A DNA stretch of 64,000 nt from Parapristionchus giblindavisi (Eukaryota; Nematoda; Chromadorea; Rhabditida; Diplogasteridae): positions 496,001 to 560,000 of the forward strand of contig CALSFV010000221.1 in assembly GCA_943737045.1 (NCBI GenBank), in the 5' to 3' direction. Position numbers and translations under genes: made by a program. This document shows positions 32,300 to 45,024 of the stretch, piece by piece. The notes under the pieces were generated by a model. That model saw only the letters and a list, made by a program, of their open reading frames with translations. It was not told the origin of the DNA and ran no database searches. The stretch's first letter is position 1. Every line of letters begins with the position of its first letter.

Positions 32300-33185
32300 T
32301 TTTCTACTATTTGCAATAAAGCTTCATCTCTTATTTACCTTCTCTTTCGTAGTGTCACTTGTACTTTACCTGAACCTTATATTCGTGCCTATCAATCTTT
32401 CATTATTCCCATCTTAGAATATGCTTCCCCTGTCTGGTCCCCCTCAGCTAAAGGTAGAATCCGTAGATTAGAAAAGGCTCAACATTTATTTACTCGCTTA
32501 CTTTTCCATCGTTGTTCTCGTTCTAAAAATGTATGCCCTTCGTATGCAAATAGACTATCATTATACGTACTGCCTAGTCTCTATGTTCGTCGAATTGTTT
32601 CCGATCTCATTCTAGCACTTAAAATATTCGCTTGTACTGTAGACCTTCCTATTAGTCGTTTTTATACATATCGATCTATTAGTCGTCGTCAAAATGCTTT
32701 TGTTCTCCACATCCCCAAGTCCAATAGAGAAAACCTAAAAGCATCATTCTCCCATAGAACATCCCGATTTTTGAATAAACTACACACAATTTGTGACCCT
32801 AAATTGTCGATCCCTTGTATTAAACGTCATCTAATTGTTTTCCCTGATCTTCCGAATAAACTAGGTGTTGCTGTCCCTAATTTGTAATCCCCGTCCCATC
32901 TTCCCGGTCGACTTGATCTTTGATCTCTCCCTCCCTGCTCACTCAGAGATCCAATACGATATAAATTGGATTTGCGGCTGCTCCACCGCACAAGAGGCTC
33001 CTCCCCTCTTTACTCTTCCTGACTGTAGCAGAAGGCGTGATCAATTGATCTCTCACCTTCCCCCCCATCCCCATCCCTATCCACCTCTCTTTTAATAATT
33101 TTATTCTCTCACTTATTTTTCTTGCACTCGAACACTTTGTACTTGTTGAAACACCTTTGCGGTGTACGATAAATAAATAAAATAA
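32300..33185 (+). mobile_element. 5'-truncated CR1/jockey-like LINE
   Basis: From about 32300 to the TAA at 32885-32887 one frame is open without a start codon. It encodes the C-terminal part of a non-LTR reverse transcriptase: PILEYASPVWSP, RRLEKAQHLFTRLLF and YANRLSLYVLPSLYVRR. It ends with CACCTTTGCGGTGTACG and an A/T microsatellite-like tail (ATAAATAAATAAAATAAAT). It begins inside sequence that resembles the downstream flank of copy 1, so it inserted just downstream of copy 3. Confidence 0.75.
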
Positions 33186-33509
33186 ATAAAGAGTTCAAAA
33201 AGTCATACTCTCACTCTCTCTTCATCGTTAATTTATAGTACTCTTAAAAAAGAAATTGACTTTTGATTTTTGTAAATTTCACTGATCATTATATGTCATG
33301 TACCAAGCCTCAAAAAACCGTACGGTCAGATATTTTTTTCAAAATTATTCACGAAATATTTAACGAAATTCGAAAAATGCCATTTTTTACACTTCGAATT
33401 ATGTAAAACATTCTAATCCCGAATCAAAATGCATTGCAATGCGGAATATGTATTGACACACGAGCTACCCATTTTCGTGGCTTTGTATTCGCATTTCTTT
33501 TCGCAAGCA

Positions 33510-33760
33510 ACTAGTGAAAATTCAGCACATGGTCACTCCCATGATTGGTTCCGCCGACGTCGTGCCAACGTTATGGACCGACCAAGTCAGAATCCCGACC
33601 TCAATTCGATTGAGCATCTATGGGAGGATGTGTGGAATTGTCTGCAGGGTTGTAATGTTAAGAATTCCGATGAGACTTCCGCCTAATTTCAGATGGAATG
33701 ACCTGCATTCCCCTATCCACCATAGATCATCATGGTATACCTCGTAGATGTCATCCTGTG
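33510..33760 (+). pseudogene. Tc1-like transposase C-terminal fragment
   Basis: The frame reads ANVMDRPSQNPDLNSIEHLW, the DLNxIEHLW signature of Tc1 transposases, followed by EDVWNCLQGC. Flanking sequence (33190-33510, 33760-34288) is A/T-rich with no further gene that I can support. Confidence 0.6.
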
Positions 33761-34288
33761 TGATTGATTCCAAGGGTTTGCTACCAAGTCACAGACCCTT
33801 TTCACTGTTTCCATATCAATACCACACATTGAAGCGTTTTGGAGCAATTTGAAGCTTGTTTAGAATGTTTTAATTCGAAGTGCGAAATAGGCCTTTTTTT
33901 CAAATTTCAATAAAATTATACGTATTTTTTTATTCGATAAATCTCTGTCCGTCCAGTCGATATAATGATTAGTTCATGATTTGTTGGCATTATAGTAGGG
34001 AGAGTCGAGTAGGTATTATAGTAGGGGATAGTAGATTGCAGAGTCGCAATGAAAGAATCCTTGAAGTATAGTAGGGAACAATTCACGGTCGACAATAGCG
34101 GAATACTGTAGCTATTGCGGATGGAAAGAATTAGAAGAAGAATGCAATGTATTGGAGCACAGGTGCACATTGTGAGATAGAAGCCATATTTATCGGATCG
34201 ATGAAATTTACAAAACTGATGAAGAATGTGCAATTTGAAGCACAGCCCAAGCTAATTTTACTCTCCGCATTGATCATACTCTCTAGTA

Positions 34289-35567
34289 CAGGGTGGGCAT
34301 TAATTATTGCGACACCGTAAAAACGGAATATCTTTGTTCAAAAAAATCGATTTATGCTAAAATCTTTGTCATACAATCTTCAATCATCTAGGAATACAAT
34401 AAAACAGTCATAGCTCGATTCTGTCTCCATTGGTCTTGATGACGTCCTTGAGAAGGGAGAGGTACGCGGGTGTCATAACACGCAGGTAGGTGGTGTGCAT
34501 CTTCGGCCACTCCTTCTCCAAGTCTCTCTTCAGCGATTCCATATTTGGGTGGGGACCTACCCTCGAAGGTGCCCCAGGCTGAGTAGACCAGGGGACTGAG
34601 ATCGGGCTAGGAGGCAGCCACTAAACTCCTCGAATGAAGTCGAGAAACTGCTCCTTTCACCACGCCTTGACGAACTTTGCTATATAAACTGGCGCTCCAC
34701 CATGCTCTAAGGTCCACGATGAATTTACGAAGTGGGAACGGCTCCAGGGGAGCTGCGCGTCCTTGACTAACATCTCTAAGTAGCACTCCATTTTGAATTT
34801 GGCGCCCGGATTCAGAAAAAACCAGGTGTCTCTTCGGAGGCGCACATCCCGGTTAAAACCATTACTTAATTGGGGTTGGGAGGTGGCATGGACAATACTA
34901 CCATTGCAGTTAGCAACCTGGGGATCCGTAGTAAGCAATCGGTGACTCTGGGGGCTGTAGGCCGCTTGCACGGTGAAGAGCTTCTCATCGGAGATCATGA
35001 TCACGAGGTGCTGCCGGGGGTGCGTGCGAGCAACGACGACGCGACACTTCTTTAGGAGCATCTCATTATTCTTCCCAATGAGGATGGCCCGCTTTTCTCA
35101 CACAGTACGGGGCCATATTCAGCTTCTCCATCACCACTTTTCCCGTGGAGCCGGGTTCATCTTGAAGTCCCGAGCCTGTTTCTTTATCGAGTGGTGCGGA
35201 ATTCGGCTGATTCTGTTTTTCACAGCCACAACAATCTTCGGCGTGACCACTTTGGGCTTTATTCTTCTCCAGGGACGGTCCAGTATCTCTCCAGTCTCCC
35301 TGTACCTCACAAGCGTCCGGTAGACCTTCTGTCGTGGAACGCCAAAAGCTTTCGATATGTCGGTTGCGCTCATGTCGCGCCCTCGCACGGCAACGATCCA
35401 CTTTGTGCTTCATATTTAGACTCAAAATGATCCGATTGACTTGGAACTTAAATAATGAACGGAAAAACTAATAATAATGAAAATATAAACAAGCAAGCAC
35501 GCCTTAACCATGCAAACGCATTTTTTGGCACCATAATAGTGTGTCGCAATAATTAATGCCCACCCTG
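34289..35567 (-). mobile_element. Tc1/mariner-superfamily element with frameshifted transposase
   Basis: TA-flanked inverted ends CAGGGTGGGCATTAATTATT and its complement. The minus strand encodes, in three frames, an N-terminal HTH part (MSATDISKAFGVPRQKVYR, RYRETGEILDRPWRR), a middle catalytic stretch (VIMISDEKLFTVQ) and a C-terminal region. The reading shifts frame at about 35065 and 35130 and more than once beyond. It belongs to the same transposase family as the remnants at 2410-3323 and 30459-30868. Confidence 0.8.
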
Positions 35568-36395
35568 TAGATAAAGAAATCGAGAGAGTGGGGTCAGAGC
35601 ATAGCGGTTCAAATTTGCTCAGGGTGTCACTTTAAATTGGCTAATAATAATGAATAGTCGACATCAATTTAATCACTTCATAAATAAGTGAAATAGTGAA
35701 CAATACTCTACAATACTCAATACAATACATATACACATTTAAAATTAGAATCCTAGCGTATAATAATGTATACTATATTTTAATTTATTTGAAGAAGGAA
35801 ACGAGGAACGTGATTATAATTGGTCGATAAAGTGGTCACACTGACATCACGACCGTATGATTGTGGCTTATCCTTTGTTGAAAAAGTATACCTAGAAACA
35901 ATTACGATAAATACCAGAATTTCAGAATCACTCATTTAAAAAATTGGCATTTTTTTCCAAAAAGGACGAGACAAAGTTATGGGACATCCATTTTCGAAAC
36001 ATACGTTGTGTTATATGTTAATCCTCCTCCATTTACTCGTACTTGAAGATTTAGGCTTTCTTGATAGTATACATCTGTCAATTGGAGGTTCATTTGCAGA
36101 TAATTCTACAATATGTTCATTTTTTACTTCCTTTAAAATTAAAATTTATTTTCACGTGATTAAAATAATTACATCGGTGCCAAAATCAATCGTTGTGTTC
36201 ATATTTGTCTGTGGATAATCAATTATGAATGAGTTATCATAGTTAAGCCATCCTGGCGACATAATTGATACGGATCCTCCACTGTTGATCGAACGGATTG
36301 ATGCTGAATTTTATAAACTATGATATACTACATTCATTGTTTTATTGTTTATCTCACGTTTACCTAAATTATTATTTAATATATTATATTTGGAT
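35568..36395. other. Intergenic A/T-rich stretch
   Basis: No supported gene. One open stretch on each strand near 35979-36218 (plus: hydrophobic LCYMLILLHLLVLED; minus: HIVELSANEPPIDRC) is noted. The minus one loosely resembles the VISA-type exons of the gene at 38698-40587, too weakly to call. Confidence 0.3.
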
Positions 36396-36407
36396 TGCTC
36401 TCAAGCA

Positions 36408-38645
36408 CTGGGGGCATTCGGATTTGGGGATCGCAATGATAGAGGGGAGAAGGTAGTTTCCTTTTGTGAAAACTTTGGTCTTCGTATCGGGAACACACTA
36501 TACCAAAAGCAAGCGAGTAGGTGTCACACTTGGGTATCCCCTAATGGGCAAACTTCCAATCGAATAGATTATATCTTATACCCCCGGGACTTTAATGTGA
36601 CTGATGTTGATGTAATCAATCGCATTCAGTTCACTACTGACCATCGCATGGTGCGCGCATCATTCTTGGCGCAGGGGAGACCGCTCGGTCGACTTGGAGG
36701 CATTAAAAATGAGTGTGTACTTGATAGGGATTTATTCAAAATTAATTTAGAGAGGGATCTTCAAGGGGTCCCAGTTGGAGTTGATTATGCTAAACTCGTC
36801 TCAATCATCAAACATGCCTCATCTTCCTCATCATTCGCGGCAGCTACCGTACCCCGCTACTCTAATAGGACTATCAAACTGTTTGCTGAGAGATATAAGC
36901 TCAAAGCAACAGTGCAGGGGAGAGATAGGGTGCAGTGGGTTGCTATCAATAAATCATTAAGAGGGAGTATCCAACAGGATGCTATAGATAGGATGACTAG
37001 GATGGTTGAGAAGGCGGTTGAGGAGGGTAGAAATTATAAAAAGGTTTTGGGGAAGCAGAGTGCAGGGAGAGAGCGCATTGTGAGATTGCAGGGGACAAAT
37101 GGGATAGTCAGCAGTCAAGCTGAATTGGAGGGTGTTTTCAGGGATTTTTATAATGAGTTGTATAAAGGGGATGGGGGGGGGGGGGGAAACTACATTGTGA
37201 GAGAGTCGGAGGATGAATTTATCCCCGTTGGAAGAGACGAAATTGAGGGGATTCTTAAAAAATTTACATCGGGAAAATCTCCAGGGGAGGATGGGGTCAC
37301 TGGAGAAATGCTGAAGGTGGGAGCGGATATTCTATCACCTTACCTCGCTTCTATGTTCAATGGTATCCTTCAAAATGGCATCATTCCACCTGGGTTTGGG
37401 GATAGTCGTACCATACTTTTACACAAGGGAGGGGATAAAACTACACCAAAAAACTATAGGCCTATATCTCTTCTACCGGTAGTTCAAAAAGTTTTTTTCA
37501 TTCTTAACTCCCTCATCACTGCCTCAAGGGAATACCCCTTTCCACTTTATCTCCTATTTCTTGATGTAAGTAAGGCTTTCGATTCAGTCCAGTGTGATTC
37601 AGTCTTATCTGCACTTGAGCGTGATGGAGTTCACTCCACTTACGTTCGTTTTCTGCAGACACTCACTGTTCAGAGTAGAAGCAGCGTGGTAGTAAATGGC
37701 AAGGGAGTCGAGGTTTCTATCGGGAGGGGTGTTCGCCAGGGGGATGGATTAAGCCCCCGCTTATTCACATCAGTTTTAGATTTAGTTTTCAACAATCTCA
37801 ATTGGGAGGAGAAGGGAGTTACGGTAAATGGGGAACATCTATCACATTTACTATACGCAGATGATTGTGTCCTCATAGCGCATAATGCGGGGCCAGGCCC
37901 AGATTATGGTTACTGAATTGGAGGGGGAATTGCAAAAGGTGGGATTACGTCTTAATGGGAATAAAACTGTTGCCCTAGCCACTAACTCTAGAAGTAAATT
38001 GGTTACTGTCGCGGGAGATCAGGTGAAGGTGAAGGAGAGGGTTGTGTATTTGGGGCAGGAAATTACTCTGGAATCAAAGCGTTTTGAGGGGGAAATACAC
38101 AGAAGGATTCGAAGTGGGAACTGGGCATTCGTCAAATATTCCGAATTCTTCCGGAAAAGGGGTTGTCCAATGTATTTGAAAAAACGGCTTTTTGATGGTG
38201 TGGTCCTGCCAGCATTCCTTTACGGCGCCGAAACATGGTACCTTAGTAAGCGTGAAAAGCAAATGCTGTCTGTTGCCCAGCGTAGACTCGAACGCAAAAT
38301 TCTCGGTGTTTCAATACTTGATCGGATGACCAATGAGCAGATCCGTGGCATTACAAAATTGAAGGACGTTGTTAGAGAGGCGGAAAAACGGAAGTGGTTG
38401 TGGGTAGAGAGGCTCTCGAGATTGCGTCATGATCGGTGGACGCTGAATGTGCTCAATTGGACCCCCAGTTGCAAGAGGAAGCAAGGTCGCCCAGTTAAGA
38501 GATGGAGAGATGATTTCGTGAAGTCAGCTGGACCACAATTCTTGCAAGTGGCGAGGTACAATCGTTCGGAATGGAGAAACCTCATGGCAACCCAGCTACG
38601 AAACACCCATTAAAGCTGATAAAGTTGATTCAATGTCAATGTCAA
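36408..38645 (+). mobile_element. RTE-type LINE, 5'-truncated and frameshifted
   Basis: Flanked by a perfect 12-bp target duplication TGCTCTCAAGCA (36396-36407 and 38646-38657). ORF 1 (to 37916) holds the C-terminal end of the AP endonuclease (NRIDYILYPRD, DHRMV), then reverse transcriptase: GKSPGEDGVTGEML, LLFLDVSKAFDSV, RGVRQGDGLSPRLF and the catalytic LLYADDCVLIAH. About 40-50 residues usually found between KNYRPISLLP and the LFLDVSKAFD strand are missing. A frameshift near 37890 leads to ORF 2 (37885-38613, YLGQEITLE, YGAETW, RRLERKILGVS), the RTE C-terminal part. The 3' end is a short repeat of GTCAAT, as in RTE tails. Not autonomous. Confidence 0.9.
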
Positions 38646-38697
38646 TGCTCTCAAGCATATCAATTCCGTGGCAAGCATTGATAATGCATAGATGTCC

Positions 38698-40587
38698 CTA
38701 TGAAGAGCGGTCTATCAGCGGTTCATAGAACGTTGTGAATGATTGATAGGTATAATATACAAGTAGACTAACATCTACACCAAATGAAGATAATACAATA
38801 CAGGGAAAATATAATAATAAGTACTTATTATAAAGCATTTTATGCCAAAGATCACCTGTCTTCTTATCAAGCATGAAGTTGAACGCATAAGTGAACCATG
38901 AAGAATCTTTCAAGAGTGTACATATGGGACTGGCCACAGTGATGAATGATAAACTAGCATGGGAATTGCTGGAAAATAAATAATTAATAATTATAAATGA
39001 ATAAATTTTTCTCTTATTGTGCGACCTATTTGGCTAGAAAATGTGATTAGGGTAACCAAAGTGGTAAAGTAAGAAAATGAAAGTCCAAAGTGAATATGGT
39101 ATTTTGTATTCCCCTGGGTAAATTCCGCAGAATGCATCGTTTTACCCGAATAATATAACGAAAAACTAACTCAAGTCTCATAACTTTATAGTCATTTGTA
39201 TTGGCATCATATCCATTAGTGCCGATCGTGAGTCCTGACATCTAAACAAGGTATATAAATGAACTTGCATAAAAAAATGCCTAATCTATTATAAATTATG
39301 ATGCAAAGCTGCATTTAACAACAATAAAGAACCGCTCAGAAACTCGAAACTTGCTGGAATTATAACCAGAATGAAAAAGTGATTGTGAGATTCATTGAAT
39401 ACAATTTTTATACATTTTTTTGCTTCTAAACATTTTCGAGAGATTTGCAAAAAAAACAATCCATTAGCAAGTGGCCTTTAGCATAGTTTTTATCCCATTT
39501 TGGATGAAACTATCAAAATACTTACAGATCCGAGATCGAAAGAGTAAAGATTGAATGAAGGTTCGGCACTTATAATCGTTACTCCGTCGGCGATAAACTA
39601 AACGGAAAATGTGTTATAGACACACGGATGATGTTTTATCATTGATGTAATAGAATGCGAGGAACGCAGTATGTTTGAGTTAAAGAATAATATTATAGAT
39701 GATAACAAACTCCATAGTCCGAGTAGACTTTTCCATTAGCCCTTCCTGCAGATATTACAGGATAGTCGTCCCCTGAAACCACACGAGTTTAAAATATTAA
39801 ATACCATCCTAGCAGAATATTATTTTTGCGATATTTAGAATATTTTCATTCAAATTCATCGTTTCACATTTTAGGTTTTACATTTGCTCTGTTCTTTTTG
39901 ATTATTTATAATAGTTTCTACTTTTTAACTTACAGTATGAGGATGCGAAGTAAATTGTAAATGGAGATCGAGGATAGGCACCATTATTCGGATTGGTGTC
40001 GGTTACCTGGGAGAATTATTATAGAATGTTTTTAATGTGTCTAATATCTATCGTTTTCGTAGCATGTAAATATGAATTCATTGAATAACCTATTAGGGTG
40101 TGTCATGAGTTCGGTAAATTTTTTCCTCGAATAAAGTTTTCTCATTTACGTGTTGTTCGTGTATCGGGTTCGCACCCTCAATGAATACCTCTAAAACTTT
40201 GCTATGTTTTATTTTGCCCCATTGTATAACATTCATTCTACTTGCAGCATGGCTCTGTTTCCAAAACCCACTCACTAGGGAACAGTATTCTTCCCGGATG
40301 TATCTACGGGGAATGGCTTACATAGTGATAATCATCATAGTCGACTTAGTCAGAATCAATTTTCAAAGTCTGCTATTTATCGATTTTTTAAACGAAAGTC
40401 GTCTCATGTCCGCCGCACGATCAAACACTAATCATACAGGTGGGAATGTAGCCACTCTCTCCAACTGATATGTGGCATTTAACAAAGCATGGTGGAGCAT
40501 CTACTTCAACATATCCTATTCTGCTTGCGATCGATCTGGCATTGTTGTCCATGTATTGTCCACTATACCTTCCCTCTTCTCTTCCAT
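38698..40587 (-). CDS. Unrecognised multi-exon gene (3' eight exons)
   Basis: Minus-strand exons in order: 40438-40587, 40322-40344, 39934-40006, 39711-39772, 39526-39597, 39171-39241, 38825-38968, 38698-38767. Donors include ACT|GTAAGT and TCT|GTAAGT; acceptors TTTCAG and TTTCCAG. Phases agree at every junction and lead to a TAG: about 220 residues. Readable parts: ASRIGYVEVDAPPCFVKCH, GAYPRSPFTIYFASSYWDDY, PVISAGRANGKVYSDYG, FIADGVTIISAEPSFNLYSF, TIGTNGYDANTNDYKVMRL, SWFTYAFNFMLDKKTGDLWH. The short repeated strands suggest a beta-rich fold; I recognise no family. The 5' end is unresolved: an open stretch upstream (about 40628-40790, LVLPLLLFAAS, a possible signal peptide) has the wrong phase unless a weak GTCCCG donor is used. 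Confidence 0.6.
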
Positions 40588-41152
40588 CTACAGATAAGAA
40601 ACACAGTGGAAGAGGAAATGCATTTTTTAATGTCAATTATGTCGGGACGAAATAGTGCGACATTCTTGACGCTCACAGGAACTGAATCGAAAACAACTGC
40701 AAGATGCTCGAGGGACTCAATCTCTAGCGTAAACATTATGGAGGCTGCAAATAACAACAGTGGAAGAACGAGGCGAAACGAACAAAACTAAAATTACTTA
40801 TGCATTCACCTTGTAAGATAATAGAGGTAAAAGATTCATAATTCATCTCAGCAATAAATAAAATAAAATAAATTACTCCTAACCGTGATTGTGGATCCTT
40901 TCATCAGAACATAATCCAGTTGATAGTTGTAGTTGTAGATGCATTTATTCGTAAGTTCATCCAAACTGAATATTATTTGTCTAGAGTGATTTACTTTATA
41001 TTCGGTATTTGTGTTTTCTTGTCGGCAGTGGTACCAGGTTCTGGTTTTTTTATTTCGTTTACCACTTTCAAAAACAAAAAAAAATCATTTTTTAAAATGT
41101 ATCCAATGATTCAATTGCACGCACTCCCGAATCGATTAGAATCGAAATAAAG

Positions 41153-41350
41153 GTGTATGTTGCCGGCCTTTTTTTCTCTCTTTCTCTTCCACTCTCTCTG
41201 CCCCCCCCCTTTCTCTCTCTCTCCGCCGCGCCCTACAACTTTCATGCTAAAACATTTTTTTGCGCGCGCTATCTCTCTTTTTCTCTGCTCTCTCCTCTCT
41301 CTCTCTTCTCACTCGAGCTTCCAGAAAGGTCGAGAAAATTGCAAAACATT
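41153..41350. repeat. CT-rich low-complexity tract
   Basis: (TCTC)n-rich DNA. The ORFs read through it (41153-41393) consist of Ser/Leu/Phe repeats and are not credible genes. Just before it (41100-41155) is a fragment CTCCCGAATCGATTAGAATC of the fold-back family at 5251-6492. Confidence 0.6.
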
Positions 41351-41613
41351 GAGCTTCGCATTAGCGGAGCTCGCGTCTGGTTATAAAACATAAAGTCATG
41401 GTTATAAAGTCATAGAACAGGAAAATTCATTTTTCGTCTATACCAAAAAATATTTCAATTGTTTAATTCTCTCAGGTGTTTTATTCATTCATATTATACT
41501 TTGCGGAGTTCGTCAAAAATGATTATTAACAATAAACTATAACTATTGTACGCAACATGTGTACGTACCCATCATATTCCTATTGACTTACGTCGTGTAT
41601 CCAAAGTTATCAC

Positions 41614-41871
41614 TTATTCGGATCCCCGATGCAAACGCAGTATTAGTTGTTTGACTCGAAATCGTGGCGTATACGCGATAGCTATACCCCCGGAGAGTGG
41701 TTTAATATACTGCAAATGTGATTGGTATTAATTAATTTATAATAGATATGTTACGATATTTTTCATATATATATTTTATTTATGAGCTCATAAATATATA
41801 ATCTCTATCACTCACAAGGGTTCCTCCGATTGGTACTTCAGCAGATACGATAACTACACCGTCTTTAAAAT
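41614..41871 (-). pseudogene. Two exons related to the unrecognised minus-strand gene
   Basis: 41816-41871 reads FKDGVVIVSAEVPIGGTL between TTTTAG and GTGAGT. 41614-41709 follows CACATTTGCAG in the same phase and reads YIKPLSGGIAIAYTPRF.. to a TAA. These resemble the DDYPVISAG and ADGVTIISAE exons of 38698-40587. It may be a partial duplicate or the start of another paralog. Confidence 0.4.
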
Positions 41872-42056
41872 CTAAAAGAAAACGGAAAATTCAATTCAGA
41901 TTCCAAGCAAAAATTATGTTTGAAAACTAAAACTAACCAGTGGCAGTCGTTGAATAGGTGAAGCATGACAATAAAAGCGCAAGACCTTAACCAGTAGTAG
42001 TGTCAAACTCTAATTCAAAAAGCGCAAATTATAAAACAAAATTATGATCCGAAGGG

Positions 42057-42226
42057 TACTCCGGTTTTGCAGGTAATATTAGAGTAAGTAGCGCGCAAAA
42101 GTAACTTACCTTTATACTTACTTTTTACTTACTTTTTCACTATATTATCATGAAATAGCAAATCAGTAACAAAAAAGTATAGTTACTTTTACTTACTATA
42201 ATATATTACCCTGCAAAACCGGAGTA
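42057..42226. mobile_element. 170-bp palindromic MITE
   Basis: TACTCCGGTTTTGCAGG at the left and CCTGCAAAACCGGAGTA at the right. The inside has repeated ACTTACTTTT-type tracts on both sides. Confidence 0.65.
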
Positions 42227-42539
42227 GTCACAGTCTTCTAGTTATTTTCTTGATATTAATAATTCATTGATTGATTGACTCACATTTCAACATGACTCTC
42301 ACCAATACGAAAAGCGACTGAGAAGTTACGATGTTAATGATTGCTTTCATCGTTAATTGGTATGATAAGGAGTGATTGTGACTCAATATCATTAGAGATA
42401 AGGACTATGATCAAACATAAGCATATTTTTTCTTTCCTTTACACACGTTTCTCTCACTGCGAATGTGTATCAATATAACGCAAATCACAAATAAACATAC
42501 AAATTCTTGAGTAGAGGCTTGCGATCGGTCATCAAGTCT

Positions 42540-43235
42540 TATCAGTGGGTTCTTCAATGTTCTTGACGAAGTTAAAGGTGCTCATGCAAATCTCTTGCAT
42601 CTCGCTTGTGCAAGTGAAAATATTTAAAAAATCGAGAAATCAATATTTTGAGAAAAATGTGCCTGAAGATGAAACGAAAACATTTTTGTTTTCAAACCCC
42701 CTCATGTTTTCACTCATATTGAAGAACTTTTTGAGTAGAACAAATTTTATGTTGAGCATTTTGTCTGAAACTCATTTAGAAAAGAAATACATCAATGAAG
42801 AATTATTTGGATGCAAATCATTTAGGTCGCTTGTATTTTGAGAACAAACAACTTTCATAAAATACGATAAACATGAAAAATGACGTACTCGAATTCTTTA
42901 AAATGAGTATAAACTTGCAAGGTGCCGACAACTTTTTTTCAAGCCCACTTTCGAGGTCGGATTTCCAAATCGTCCTATAGCCATTTTTTGTTGTCCTAGC
43001 ATACATGTAATTAATCGACACTAACATTGGACCTACGTCGCTCCACTTTTTTCCGTGAAAAACGAGTAATTTCGAGAACCAGCCTCATTTATGTTTCAAG
43101 GACCCGGCCCAAATGAATACCCATTTTGTGATGGGGGCCATGGGGGTATCCACAAAAAATGTTGAGCCAAATCGGTGAGGTCGATGTCCGGGGTCACTGG
43201 CTCAACCCTCCAATCTTACCGAGCCGGTCTCTTAA
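42540..43235. mobile_element. Decayed fold-back element, relative of 19362-20843
   Basis: It shares TTTTTGTTTTCAAACCCCCT and ATGTCCGGGGTCACTGGCTC with that element and ends GAGCCGGTCTC next to TTAA. Confidence 0.55.
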
Positions 43236-44229
43236 TTGTAATTATTAATAATAAATGACTCAATCATTTCATTCTCTTATACACATTATCATTGTACCAA
43301 ATGGAGACAAGGTTTGCTCTCCTTGTTAAGCTGTTCAAACAACACTGCCGTCGGAATCTTTAACCTTGATTGTGGCTCAATATGATCAGCGATAGGGAAT
43401 ATGATTAAAGATCGACATACTCGTTATTTCCTTTATGCACGCTTCTCTCACTGCGAAAAGTTTTATCAGTACCAAGCAAATCACAAGTGGACATAAAAAT
43501 TCTTTATTAGCGGCTCGCCCATGCTTTTTTCCTTGACTTTATCTTAAAAAAGATCATGGAACATTCTCTTCTCCAAAGCAACACGAAATATTTCGATGGC
43601 CTGTAACATTATCGATTACCTAGGTGAACCAATGGATTTAAGATGTATACGACTTTGGTTTCTCAAAACTAGAAGCGTGTTTTACTTCTACTACAAAAAA
43701 TTACAAGTATCGTTCAAGTCTGCTCTAAACTACATTAATCTTTTGTCACGCTTCGTATTTACTTATAAAAACAAGTACAAAACAACAAAATACGCGAGTC
43801 AAATACGTTGCAAGTGCAATAAATTATAAATTCCCAAGGATAACTCGACAAAATTGTGCAACAATAAACTTTCAGCTGCGATTATGGAATTCGGGGCGAA
43901 TACAATTTTAGAGAAACTTTTTGTTAAATATTCATGGAGATGGGATCCGCCTGGCCACTATAGTCACGAAAAATCTCGGGGATCTAAGTGTTAATGAATG
44001 ATGTGCTCCAAAAGATCGAAGTATTTTATTCACCAATTTTCTTATAGATGGGGAATCGCAAATGTCTATGTAAATCCCTCGCATCATTTTTTGGGATTTT
44101 TGATTTTGGGAACAGTGGTAAATGTTGAGAGTTTATTGATGTTTCTAGCGATCGATAAGATTAATCAACATTTAATAAATAGTGTACTGCAGGTAGAATA
44201 ACTTTTGCCATCTTTCTGTCTTTTGAATT
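43236..44229. other. Unassigned repeat-rich spacer
   Basis: Contains pieces (GGTAGAATAACTTTTGCCAT near 44192; TTTAGAGAAACTTTTTG near 43908) also found at the ends of the tRNA-like MITEs. No gene supported. Confidence 0.35.
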
Positions 44230-44517
44230 TACAGTGGTGCACGTAAGCCTTTTCAACAGGCTCCCCGCGGCATAGCGCCTCACCAAGCCCCACCACGCCT
44301 GGTCTTTTTCTCGATGAATAAAGAGTTAAAAATTATGTTTATAGTAGCGATCGCTTACCTGTTTGGGAGGCTAAAATATGCCATAGTAACCAAAAAATAT
44401 TTGTTGTGTCTGAATAATTTTTCCAAAATTATCAAAATTATCACACCATTATAATAATTTGAATTCCCGCTCACACCACGCGTTTATCGCGCGTTGCTTT
44501 TGCGCGGGAATATTTAA

Positions 44518-44970
44518 AGGGACAGTAACCCCTCTACTTTTCGGTGTTTGAATTCCCGCAATTGTTCCCCAACGCGATAACTCTGCCACAGATAAAGGAA
44601 ATAATGAAAAAAGTCATTAGCAAGGGTCAGGACTCGAACCCGCCCGATCGTTACTTCAACCGGACACTTACCATTATACTATGGGTGTCAGTTGAAGGTG
44701 CTGTTATAAGGCGTGAGATAATGCTTGATGTGATTTGTATATGGCGATTTGCATATAGCAAGCTAAATTATCGGTGTGACATGCAAAACAAGTATGCAAA
44801 ATTACTTTTCAATCAATGTCAGGAAAACAAGTATGCAAAATTACTTTTCAATCAATGTCAACACATCGTATGTCGTGGCAGAGTTATCGTTGTAAGACGC
44901 CAATTTTAGATTGGCGGGAATTCAAAACGGATTTTCCGGACTTTGTTTTTTCAAGGGGGTTACTCTCCCT
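44518..44970. mobile_element. TTAA-flanked MITE with tRNA-like segment
   Basis: Ends AGGGACAGTAACCCC and GGGGGTTACTCTCCCT, between TTAA at 44514-44517 and 44971-44974. A 39-bp direct repeat (AACAAGTATGCAAAATTACT..) lies at 44787-44860. On the minus strand near 44630-44700 it has ATAGTATAATGGTAAGTGTC and GGGTTCGAGTCC, A- and B-box-like. Confidence 0.65.
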
Positions 44971-45024
44971 TTAAATGTTCAAAATTACAAAAGTGCGAAT
45001 TTTGGAAAAATTATTCAGACACAA

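Noticed and set aside
40181..40468. Plus-strand hydrophobic ORF MNTSKTLLCFILPHCITFIL..
   Set aside because: It overlaps introns and exons of the better supported minus-strand gene and has no splice or family support.
38698..40800. Chemoreceptor (insect odorant receptor or nematode 7TM) on the minus strand
   Set aside because: Some single-frame stretches look hydrophobic, but they read through introns. The spliced chain has no run of seven membrane segments.
41153..41393. Plus-strand ORFs over the CT-rich tract
   Set aside because: Low-complexity Ser/Leu/Phe translation of simple repeats.
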